From Alphaproteobacteria bacterium (lineage in GTDB: Bacteria > Pseudomonadota > Alphaproteobacteria > Puniceispirillales > UBA1172), in NCBI GenBank assembly GCA_021296375.1, contig JAGWAQ010000067.1, forward strand, positions 1-5,163: 5,163 nt of DNA, given 5' to 3'. The notes under the pieces are model-generated. The model ran no database searches. It saw nothing but the letters and a program-made list of their open reading frames with translations, and had not been told where the DNA came from. The position numbers and the translations under genes are program-made. How positions within the stretch are numbered: position 1 is the first letter of the stretch; the number at the start of each line of letters is the position of its first letter. Below, one piece after another: positions 1-5,163 of this stretch.

Positions 1-84
1 ATCGATGGTCGTGAGGCGGTGTCCTACCTGGTTCGCATCAAGAATATGATCGAAGATCCGCGGCGGATGCTGTTGGGCCTTTAA
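1..84 (+). CDS. sucB: 2-oxoglutarate dehydrogenase E2 (dihydrolipoyllysine succinyltransferase), C-terminal end only
   Basis: The frame starting at base 1 reads 27 residues to a TAA at 82-84; the rest of the gene lies outside the window. The tail starts IDGREAVSYLVRIK and ends in LLGL. This matches the extreme C-terminus of the E2 succinyltransferase, where the IDGREAV motif lies in the catalytic acyltransferase domain and is followed by a short helix and a leucine-rich end. The enzyme moves the succinyl group from lipoyl-lysine to CoA in the TCA cycle, in the cytoplasm. The neighbour supports the call: lpdA, encoding the E3 subunit of the same complex, starts 41 bases downstream on the same strand. 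An acetyltransferase E2 of the pyruvate complex is less likely given the IDGREAV wording. Only the C-terminus is seen, so domain layout cannot be checked. Confidence 0.85.
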   Translation: MDGREAVSYLVRIKNMIEDPRRMLLGL

Positions 85-114
85 CGCAACCACCTTTTAA
101 CGCGAAGACAATAT

Positions 115-119
115 GAGGA
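115..119 (+). promoter_or_regulatory. Ribosome binding site of lpdA
   Basis: GAGGA lies 6 bases before the ATG at 126. This spacing favours ATG 126 over the in-frame TTG at 120, which would have no usable gap. No promoter is evident in the 41 bases between sucB and lpdA, so lpdA is probably co-transcribed with sucB. Confidence 0.7.
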
Positions 120-125
120 TTGATA

Positions 126-1538
126 ATGGCTGACGTCACCCATGCTGACCTGATCGTAATTGGCGCCGGACCTGGCGGCTATGTTGCCGCCATTCGCGCC
201 GCCCAATTGGGGATGAGCGTCATCTGTGTTGAAAAGCGCGCGACCCTTGGCGGCACCTGCCTGAACGTCGGGTGCATTCCGTCAAAAGCCTTGCTCAATT
301 CATCGGAAAAATACCAAGAGGCGGCATCAGGGCATCTGTCTTCCCTTGGCATCACCCTTGGCAAGCCAAAGCTCGACCTTGCCGCCATGATGGCCAACAA
401 GGATGAGGTCGTGAAGGGCCTGACCGGCGGGATTGACCTGCTGTTCCGCAAGAACAAGATCACCCGCGTCACTGGCATGGCCACCATCACCGCGCCAGGC
501 CAGGTGACGGTCGAAGCGGACGGCAGCAAAAAAGAGCTGACGGCGGAACGGATTTTGATCGCCACCGGGTCTGAACCCGCCTCCCTGCCCGGGGTTGAGA
601 TTGATGAAGACAAGGTGGTGTCTTCAACCGGCGCGCTGGCGCTTGCCAAAGTGCCGAAAAAACTGGTGCTGATCGGCGCTGGCTATATCGGGCTTGAAAT
701 GGGGACGGTGTGGAAACGGCTCGGGGCTGAGGTTGAGGTGGTGGAATACCTGCCGCGCATCCTGCCTGGCATGGACAGTGAAGTGGCGCGCAAGTTCCAG
801 GGTATGCTTGAAAAACAAGGGCTGAACTTCCGCCTGTCGACGGCGGTGAAATCGACCAAGGCCAATTAATCCGGCGTTGTGATTGATATCGAACCCGCGG
901 CGGGGGGGGATCGCGAAAAGCTGACGGCGGATGTTGTGCTGGTGGCGGTAGGCCGCCGCCCGAACACCGACGGGCTGGGGCTGGACGCGGTGGGCGTTGA
1001 GCGTGATGACCGCGGGCGGATCCCGGTTGATGAGGATTTTGAAACCAATATTCCGGGCATTTTTGCCATTGGTGATGTTATTCCCGGCCCGATGCTGGCC
1101 CATAAAGCCGAAGAAGATGGCGTCGCGGCGGTGGAGATCATGGCGGGAATGGCGGGGCATGTGGATTATGACCATGTCCCGGGCATTGTGTACACCGCGC
1201 CTGAAATTGCCACCCTCGGTAAGACGGAAGACCAGCTCAAAGAGCACGGCATTGATTACAACAAAGGCGTCTTTCCGTTTCAGGCCAACAGTCGCGCCCG
1301 CGCCGTCGGCCATACCGAAGGGTTTGTGAAAATTCTTGCTGATGCCGCCACCGACCGTGTCCTCGGGGTTCATATCATCGGCCATGAAGCGGGAACATTG
1401 ATCCATGAATGCGCCACGGCCATGGCCTTTGGGGCATCGAGCGAGGATATCGCCCGCACCTGCCACGGCCACCCGACGCTGAACGAAGCCGTCAAGGAAG
1501 CGGCGCTTGCCGTTGATGGCCGCGCTATTCATATGTAA
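126..1538 (+). pseudogene. lpdA: Dihydrolipoyl dehydrogenase (E3), interrupted by an in-frame TAA
   Basis: E3 flavoprotein that reoxidises dihydrolipoamide on the E2 subunit and passes electrons through FAD to NAD+. The frame from ATG 126 to the TAA at 1536-1538 spans 470 codons, the usual family length. In order: FAD-binding GAGPGG (residues 13-18), the redox disulfide Cys45/Cys50 in GGTCLNVGCIPSK, NAD-binding GAGYIG (184-189), the second FAD motif GDVIPGPMLAHKA, and the C-terminal dimerisation domain with the catalytic pair His449/Glu454 in HGHPTLNEA. Codon 248 is TAA (867-869), and the frame is the same on both sides, so this is a substitution-type nonsense and not a frameshift. As written it gives a 247-residue N-terminal fragment (126-869) lacking the interface and catalytic His, plus a remnant that could start at GTG 879 but has no good ribosome site. 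Everything else is intact, so the stop is either very recent or a sequencing/assembly error. Confidence 0.88.
867..869 (+). other. Premature in-frame stop codon in lpdA
   Basis: TAA sits between AAT and TCC in the lpdA frame, in a variable loop of the NAD-binding domain just before the strand ending in EPAAGG. A single base change from AAA, CAA or GAA would create it. TAA also ends sucB, lpdA itself, the transaldolase gene and xerC here, so codon reassignment is not supported. Confidence 0.9.
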
Positions 1539-1571
1539 TCGCAACAGCCTTGACGCTGATGATGGTGATAA

Positions 1572-1600
1572 GAAGGCGGGCCTAGCTCGCCTTCATTTTT
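1572..1600 (+). terminator. Intrinsic terminator of the sucB-lpdA operon
   Basis: A 10-bp stem GAAGGCGGGC (1572-1581) pairs with GCTCGCCTTC (1585-1594), with one G-T wobble, around a 3-base CTA loop. It is followed by ATTTTT (1595-1600). It starts 34 bases after the lpdA stop codon. The loop is exactly the reverse complement of the TAG stop codon of the convergent SMR gene, so stem and T-tract overlap the last coding codons of that gene. On the minus strand the hairpin is followed only by TTATC, so it is a weaker terminator in that direction. Confidence 0.85.
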
Positions 1601-1926
1601 GAGAAGAATGAGATCAGCACAACACCCATGATGATCAACCCGATCCCCAGCACCGCCGGCAGATCAGGCTTTTCCCCGAATCGATACATCGACACAATGG
1701 TGATGAAGACGATCCCCAGTGCTGACCAGAAGGAATAGGTCACCGCCACGGGCAGATGACGCATCGCCAGAATCATGAAATAAAACGCCGCCCCATAGCC
1801 GACGACGATAAAAATCGAAGGCACCAGCACCGTCAGCTCTTTTGAGGCTTTCAATGACGTGGTGGCGATGACTTCACCGATAATGGCCAATGTCAACCAG
1901 AGCCAGGCGATGGGGTTAACGTTCAT
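1582..1926 (-). CDS. Small multidrug resistance (SMR) family transporter, EmrE/Qac type
   Basis: A 114-residue protein with four predicted membrane helices and almost no soluble part, the standard SMR size. SMR proteins act as inner-membrane dimers that exchange protons for cationic drugs or small organic cations. It aligns with EmrE throughout with an offset of four residues: the essential membrane Glu is Glu18 (EmrE Glu14), and Tyr44, Tyr64 and Trp67 match EmrE Tyr40, Tyr60 and Trp63. Helix 4 keeps the dimer glycines Gly94 and Gly101. The ATG at 1924-1926 has AGGGA 6 bases upstream. The gene follows xerC but has its own promoter in the 76-base gap, and converges on lpdA with its stop codon in the terminator loop. 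Wording around the Glu is closer to EmrE/Qac than to guanidinium exporters (Gdx/SugE), though the usual Gly-Phe of helix 1 is Glu-Leu here. The substrate cannot be read from sequence. Confidence 0.9.
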   Translation of the reverse strand: MNVNPIAWLWLTLAIIGEVIATTSLKASKELTVLVPSIFIVVGYGAAFYFMILAMRHLPVAVTYSFWSALGIVFITIVSMYRFGEKPDLPAVLGIGLIIMGVVLISFFSKMKAS

Positions 1927-1951
1927 AACAAATCCCTATTACAACCCCGCC

Positions 1952-1980
1952 ATTATAGGGGATCTTCTGGTAAATCACCA
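1952..1980 (-). promoter_or_regulatory. Candidate sigma70-type promoter of the SMR gene
   Basis: Read on the minus strand, a perfect TATAAT (plus-strand 1952-1957) is preceded, with a 17-base spacer, by TGGTGA (plus-strand 1975-1980), which matches three of six positions of TTGACA. Transcription would begin near base 1945, leaving a leader of roughly 18 bases with the ribosome site. The perfect -10 with ideal spacing is the main support; the -35 is weak. Confidence 0.6.
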
Positions 1981-1982
1981 GA
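1966..1982. promoter_or_regulatory. 17-bp palindrome over the SMR -35 box, possible operator
   Basis: TCTGGT, a 5-base centre, then ACCAGA form a perfect 6-5-6 inverted repeat. It covers the whole proposed -35 hexamer of the SMR promoter. There is no T-tract after it on the minus strand, so it does not look like a xerC terminator. A regulator binding here would block or assist RNA polymerase, but no regulator gene is present in the window to pair with it. Confidence 0.35.
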
Positions 1983-2002
1983 CGCCATGGGGAACACGGA
2001 AT

Positions 2003-2917
2003 TTATTCCTTTGTGCGGCTGGCGGCTGATCTTGGATGGGTGCTGTGATGGACATCCCGCAATTGCGCCGTGTCCACCCTGGTGTAGCGTTGGGTGGTGC
2101 TGAGGCTGGAATGCCCCAGCAACGCCTGGATCGCGCGCAAGTCACCACCACCTGCCAGCAGATGGGTCGCAAAGGAATGCCGCAGGGCATGGGGGGTGGC
2201 GCTGGCATCAAGCCCGAGGTTAAGGCGCAATTTTTCCATCAGCCGCTGGACCGCGCGGGAGTTGAGTGGCGCGCCGCGGGATGAGGTGAACAAAGGCCCT
2301 TCCGGCCCAAGGTCAAATGGAGCGACGTTAAGCCATGCGTCCACCGCCATCCGCACCGCGTCCACCACCGGAACATCGCGGGTCTTGCCGCCCTTGCCGG
2401 TGATTCGCAACCATGGCCCTAACGGCGCGTCCCGGCGCTTCAGGGCGAGGGCCTCGGAAATCCGCAACCCGCAGCCATAAAGCAGCATCAAGACCGCGAT
2501 ATCCCTTGTCTTCGCCCAGTCAGGGCCATCAAGGGTTTTAATGGCGGCGATCAGATCCCCGGCGTCACCCTCGGCGACAGCTTTCGGGATGGTGGCGGGC
2601 TGACGTGGCGGTTTCATGAAGCTGATCTCAACCCCGGGGTAGCGGCCGGATCGCGCGCCGTAACGATAAAAACTGCGAATAGAGGCAACCCGCCGCGCCA
2701 TGGTCGAGCGCGCCAGTCCATTGGCGCTCATGGCGGCAAGATAGCCGCGGAAATGCAGTTTTGTCACCTGATCAACAGCGCAGCCCTGGCCCGTGAGGTA
2801 ATCAAGCCAATGGTCGATGTCCCGTCGATAGGCATCAAGCGTCGTTTGAGGATAGCGTTTTTCAAACTCGAGCCAGTCAAGCCAAATGGCACGGGGATGG
2901 GCGGCGTGGTCAGCCAT
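2003..2917 (-). CDS. xerC: Tyrosine recombinase XerC
   Basis: A 304-residue site-specific recombinase, the usual XerC/XerD length. With XerD it resolves chromosome dimers at dif during division. Residues about 8-95 form the N-terminal SAM-like core-binding domain, and about 105-290 the catalytic domain. All catalytic residues are visible: Arg152 in GLRISEA, Lys175 in GKGGK, His243 and Arg246 in PHALRHSFA, His269 in LGHSS, and the nucleophile Tyr278 in TQRYT. The frame extends upstream to 2962, but ATG 2917 is chosen because it gives a normal N-terminus and overlaps the DUF484 stop by 8 bases (ATGGCTGA), suggesting translational coupling; only a weak GGA precedes it. XerC is preferred over XerD because DUF484 next to xerC is a known proteobacterial pairing (in E. 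coli a DUF484 gene precedes xerC). No phage or integron genes are nearby, so a mobile-element integrase is unlikely. Confidence 0.9.
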   Translation of the reverse strand: MADHAAHPRAIWLDWLEFEKRYPQTTLDAYRRDIDHWLDYLTGQGCAVDQVTKLHFRGYLAAMSANGLARSTMARRVASIRSFYRYGARSGRYPGVEISFMKPPRQPATIPKAVAEGDAGDLIAAIKTLDGPDWAKTRDIAVLMLLYGCGLRISEALALKRRDAPLGPWLRITGKGGKTRDVPVVDAVRMAVDAWLNVAPFDLGPEGPLFTSSRGAPLNSRAVQRLMEKLRLNLGLDASATPHALRHSFATHLLAGGGDLRAIQALLGHSSLSTTQRYTRVDTAQLRDVHHSTHPRSAASRTKE

Positions 2918-3629
2918 GGTGGTGTTCCGTGCCGTCAGCTTGCGCGCGGGCGAGCAGGGCAACGGCGATCATGGCGGTGATGAACTCGAGAAAATCCGTG
3001 CCATGCCCTTCGGTGAAACTATCCGCCTGATGCCCCGCCAGGGCCAGCACCATGTCGTGATCCTGTTCCGGCAAGTATCTCGGCAGAAAACAAAACGCCA
3101 CGGATTTCGGGGCGCTTGAAAGGACGGGCCGAAACACTTCCGCCTGAAGCCCCGCGGGTTGGCCAAGGCTGAGCTCACCCCCGCCGGTAAGTTTCGGCAG
3201 ATAGCCTTTGTCAAAACTGACGACATCAGGATGGCCATGTATCGGCAGATGATCCCCCACAACCAGCGTCGCGGCGGCGACATCCAGCACCTCGGGCAAG
3301 GTATGCCGCACAAGGCGGATGACCTCATCCACCGACGCGGCGGCGGTGATCAACAGCGCCAGATGATGGACCCGCTGCTGGATTTCATGATTGGCGGTGG
3401 TGATATCAACCATACTGGCCTTGACGGATATGCTCCGCCGAAGGGCAGCTTGCGCACGTTTCGTCATGACATGGCCAAGATCAACCACCGGCGCCGGCTG
3501 ACCGCTATCCTGATGGGGATGACGGAACAGCCAGTCGGTATTGCCATGCTCGATCAGAAAATCAGGATTCTGCTCAAGGAAGTTCAGGACATCCTTGCCG
3601 CTGATAGGGGGGTCTGACGGCTTGGCCAT
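2910..3629 (-). CDS. DUF484 family protein
   Basis: A 239-residue protein of unknown molecular function. Residues about 10-40 hold the typical DUF484 opening (VLNFLEQNPDFLIEH). A helical, probably coiled-coil stretch follows at about 55-95, then a GAF-like sensory domain at about 96-225 containing VVGDHLP and a hydrophobic core. The end is His-rich (EHHHG). No signal peptide or membrane segment is seen, so it should be cytoplasmic. ATG 3627-3629 has GAGGA 7 bases upstream, within the 14-base gap after the transaldolase gene, and its TGA overlaps the xerC start. The fixed pairing with xerC across Proteobacteria, known from other genomes, suggests a role linked to chromosome dimer resolution or cell division. 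GAF domains often bind small ligands, but no ligand can be named here. Confidence 0.87.
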   Translation of the reverse strand: MAKPSDPPISGKDVLNFLEQNPDFLIEHGNTDWLFRHPHQDSGQPAPVVDLGHVMTKRAQAALRRSISVKASMVDITTANHEIQQRVHHLALLITAAASVDEVIRLVRHTLPEVLDVAAATLVVGDHLPIHGHPDVVSFDKGYLPKLTGGGELSLGQPAGLQAEVFRPVLSSAPKSVAFCFLPRYLPEQDHDMVLALAGHQADSFTEGHGTDFLEFITAMIAVALLARAQADGTEHHHG

Positions 3630-3636
3630 AAGGTTA

Positions 3637-3641
3637 TCCTC
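3637..3641 (-). promoter_or_regulatory. Ribosome binding site of the DUF484 gene
   Basis: On the minus strand GAGGA lies 7 bases before the ATG. It sits in the 14-base gap right after the stop codon of the upstream transaldolase gene, consistent with one polycistronic mRNA. Confidence 0.65.
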
Positions 3642-3643
3642 AA

Positions 3644-4297
3644 TTAGAGAATGCTTTGTCCGGTGTCTTTCCAGTCTTTCAGGAAAGCCTCAAGCCCGGC
3701 GTCGGTCATGGGGTGTTTGTACATGGCGTGGATGACCGCTGGCGGAACAGTGGCGACATCAGCGCCGACAAGGGCGGCGTCGACAACATGCTGAACACCG
3801 CGAACAGAGGCCACCAGCACTTCGGTGGGGAAATCATAATTGGCGTAGATCGTGACAATATCTTCGATCAGCCCCATGCCGTCACGGCCAAGGTCATCAA
3901 GCCGGCCGATGAAAGGCGAAATGAAGCGGGCGCCAGCTTTCGCCGCCAGCATCGCCTGGGCTGGTGAAAAGCAAAGGGTGACATTGACCATGGTGCCGTT
4001 ATCCGCCAATGCCTTGCAGGTGGACAGCCCGGCAGGGGTCAGCGGAACCTTGACGCAAACATTATCGGCAATGGCGGCCAGCTTGCGGCCTTCCGCCAGC
4101 ATTGTCTCGGCATCAGTGGCCGTGACTTCGGCGCTCACGGGGCCATCGACCATGGCGCAGATTTCCGCGATAGTGGCGGTCATGTCGCGGCCGGATTTGG
4201 CGATCAGGGACGGGTTGGTGGTGACGCCATCAACAAAACCTGTGGGCGCCAAGGCGGCGATATCATCAAGGTTGGCGGTATCAAGAAAGAGTTTCAT
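3644..4297 (-). CDS. fsa: Transaldolase / fructose-6-phosphate aldolase (TalC/Fsa family)
   Basis: A 217-residue single-domain TIM-barrel class I aldolase, the short subfamily length (about 215-220). It opens with the family signature MKLFLDTAN (Asp6), followed by TTNPS (Asn28). The Schiff-base lysine is Lys83 in VKVPLTPAG, and the phosphate-binding region includes Ser164 and Arg166 in ASVRG. Two positions suggest the reaction: Glu57 (VSAEV) and Phe129 (SPFIGRLDD) match transaldolases, whereas E. coli fructose-6-phosphate aldolase has Gln59 and Tyr131 there. I therefore infer dihydroxyacetone transfer in the pentose phosphate pathway, even though databases often name this subfamily Fsa. ATG 4295-4297 has AAGG 7 bases upstream. 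It is the first gene of the minus-strand operon with DUF484 and xerC, and diverges from priA. Cytoplasmic. Confidence 0.92.
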   Translation of the reverse strand: MKLFLDTANLDDIAALAPTGFVDGVTTNPSLIAKSGRDMTATIAEICAMVDGPVSAEVTATDAETMLAEGRKLAAIADNVCVKVPLTPAGLSTCKALADNGTMVNVTLCFSPAQAMLAAKAGARFISPFIGRLDDLGRDGMGLIEDIVTIYANYDFPTEVLVASVRGVQHVVDAALVGADVATVPPAVIHAMYKHPMTDAGLEAFLKDWKDTGQSIL

Positions 4298-4356
4298 GTC
4301 AGAACCTTACGGTTTGGGGTGGATCATCTGTTGCCTGGCAGGGTAGGATACCGCGT

Positions 4357-4370
4357 GCCTGAAGTCAGGC
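4357..4370. promoter_or_regulatory. 14-bp palindrome between the divergent fsa and priA genes
   Basis: GCCTGA, a 2-base AG centre, then TCAGGC form a perfect inverted repeat. It lies 60 bases upstream of the fsa start and about 100 upstream of the priA start, in the 173-base divergent gap. There is no T-tract beside it, so it is not an intrinsic terminator. An operator is possible, but no convincing promoter could be placed: TATCCT and TATACT occur on the minus strand without a matching -35. The rest of the gap holds nothing else I can name. Confidence 0.3.
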
Positions 4371-4456
4371 GACAGTATACGCTACCCATCGGCGTGCCGC
4401 TAGTCCAGAGGCACCGCCTTGGGGAAAAATGACCACCTTAAACCGGCGCGCATGCC

Positions 4457-4461
4457 GAGGG
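4457..4461 (+). promoter_or_regulatory. Ribosome binding site supporting the priA start at 4471
   Basis: GAGGG lies 9 bases before ATG 4471 and only 3 bases before the in-frame ATG at 4465. A further in-frame ATG at 4429 has GGGGA with a tight 3-base gap. The frame is closed by a TGA at 4360-4362. ATG 4471 has the most normal spacing. Confidence 0.5.
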
Positions 4462-4470
4462 TTGATGCCG

Positions 4471-5163
4471 ATGACCACCTCTGATCATCCTGATCAAGAT
4501 CACCCTGATCCAGATCACCCTGATCAAGATCATCTTGATAAGGCGCCTGTCCCGCAGGAAGGGCGGTCCCGGCATGTGGCGAGGCCCCAGCGCCTTTCGG
4601 TGATGGTGGCGACCGCCCTGCCGTTTGGTGATGGCGTGCTGGATTACCTTGCCGACAGTGCTCTCCCCAGGGGTCAGATCGTCACCGTGCCGTTGGGCTC
4701 GCGGCAATTGCCCGGGGTGGTGATGGGGCCGGCGGAAGATCATCTTGAGGGCAAGAAACTCAAACCTGTCATCAGCACCGCTGATCTTCCGCCTCTTGAT
4801 GAGGGGATGCTGAATTTCATCACCTGGGTTGCCAGCTGGACAATGTCGCCGCCGGGGGCGGTGTTGAAAATGGTACTGCCGCTGGCGGATGCCCTGGCGG
4901 CGCCTGCTGGCGTCAAAGGGTGGATGGTGGCCGCGCCCCTGCCGCAGGAAGGCTTGACGGCAACACGGCAACGGGTGGCGGAAGCCTTAAAGGGCCTGCC
5001 CCCCATGACGACGCGTGAAGCGGCGGAATTGACCGCTGTCAGCAGCTCCACCATTACCGCCATGGGCAAAGCCGGTATTCTGGCGGAAGTCGAGATGATC
5101 GAGGCCGGGCCAAAGCGCCCCGCCCCCAACCCCAGTCTTTATACCCTGACCGGTGAGCAAGCC
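4471..5163 (+). CDS. priA: Primosomal protein N' (PriA helicase), N-terminal part
   Basis: The first 231 residues of PriA, open to the window edge. PriA recognises stalled forks and D-loops and reloads the replicative helicase. Residues about 41-140 form the 3'-DNA-binding domain: the strand RLSVMVATALPFGDGVLDYL, then RGQIVTVPLGSRQLPGVVMG, then a Trp-containing helix ending in VLKMVLP. Residues about 160-220 are the winged-helix region (TREAAELTAVSSSTITAMGKAG). The final LTGEQA resembles the motif that opens the helicase domain, which lies outside the window with the zinc-binding cysteines. Residues 1-40 are an extension beyond the usual start: four DHPDQ-like repeats and a basic, Pro-rich linker. 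ATG 4471 is chosen by its ribosome site; 4429 would add 14 residues. Divergent from fsa. The identification is firm from the domain, but the exact start is uncertain. Confidence 0.87.
   Translation, partial: MTTSDHPDQDHPDPDHPDQDHLDKAPVPQEGRSRHVARPQRLSVMVATALPFGDGVLDYLADSALPRGQIVTVPLGSRQLPGVVMGPAEDHLEGKKLKPVISTADLPPLDEGMLNFITWVASWTMSPPGAVLKMVLPLADALAAPAGVKGWMVAAPLPQEGLTATRQRVAEALKGLPPMTTREAAELTAVSSSTITAMGKAGILAEVEMIEAGPKRPAPNPSLYTLTGEQA
4483..4542 (+). repeat. Four tandem 15-bp repeats in the 5' end of priA
   Basis: Units start at 4483, 4498, 4513 and 4528. The first three differ from a GATCACCCTGATCAA consensus by at most one base; the fourth is more diverged (GATCATCTTGATAAG). They encode DHPDQ, DHPDP, DHPDQ and DHLDK, residues 5-24 of PriA. 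The array holds seven GATC sites in 49 bases, with alternating 9- and 6-base spacing, and several TGATCA palindromes. A unit length divisible by three lets copy number change without a frameshift. Confidence 0.9.

Noticed and set aside
78..106. Near-duplicate CCTTTAACGC motifs around the sucB stop
   Set aside because: Too short and imperfect to distinguish from chance, with no matching promoter or hairpin.
902..909. Run of eight G in lpdA as a possible frameshift site
   Set aside because: The frame on both sides is the same and gives the expected EPAAGGD wording, so no base has been gained or lost.
624..1544. A 306-codon open frame on the minus strand across lpdA
   Set aside because: It lies antisense to a well-conserved lpdA frame, has no recognisable domain and is His/Arg-rich in the way typical of shadow frames in GC-rich genes.
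2094..2480. Plus-strand open frames opposite xerC
   Set aside because: No family resemblance, and they overlap a xerC gene with all catalytic residues intact.
4483..4542. Tandem repeat as a CRISPR array or replication origin iterons
   Set aside because: Units are directly adjacent with no spacers, are in frame within a coding gene, and no cas or replication initiator gene is present.
4438..4971. A 177-codon minus-strand frame with a hydrophobic Ile-rich stretch opposite priA
   Set aside because: The Ile-rich stretch is only the reverse reading of the GATC-rich tandem repeat, and the rest is antisense to conserved PriA domains.

Overview
The window looks like chromosomal core-genome DNA from an alphaproteobacterium. 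The support is GC-rich codon use, the protein sequences themselves, and the gene order 2-oxoglutarate dehydrogenase E2 / dihydrolipoyl dehydrogenase next to a transaldolase-family gene, a DUF484 gene, xerC and a divergent priA. A Rhodospirillales-like or marine SAR116-like source would fit, but that placement is a guess from gene content.

Plus strand, left side (1-1600): the last 27 codons of the 2-oxoglutarate dehydrogenase E2 gene (sucB/odhB) are followed 41 bases later by lpdA, the E3 subunit of the same complex. The lpdA reading frame is complete and well conserved except for one in-frame TAA near its middle (867-869), so as written the gene is broken. A strong intrinsic terminator (1572-1600) closes this operon and reaches into the end of the convergent gene.

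Minus strand, middle (4297 down to 1582): a transaldolase/fructose-6-phosphate aldolase gene, a DUF484 gene and xerC form a tight operon (14-base gap, then an 8-base overlap). After a 76-base gap with its own good promoter comes a small multidrug resistance (SMR) transporter, which converges on lpdA.

Plus strand, right side (4471-5163): the start of priA, the primosomal helicase, diverges from the transaldolase gene and runs off the window after the DNA-binding and winged-helix regions. Its N-terminus carries an unusual extension encoded by four tandem 15-base repeats dense in GATC.

The genes serve unrelated housekeeping jobs: TCA cycle, pentose/hexose phosphate metabolism, chromosome dimer resolution, replication restart and small-molecule export. 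I see no defence system, mobile element, CRISPR array, tRNA or rRNA, and nothing that amounts to a new multi-gene system. The items most worth a second look are the lpdA nonsense codon and the priA N-terminal repeat.
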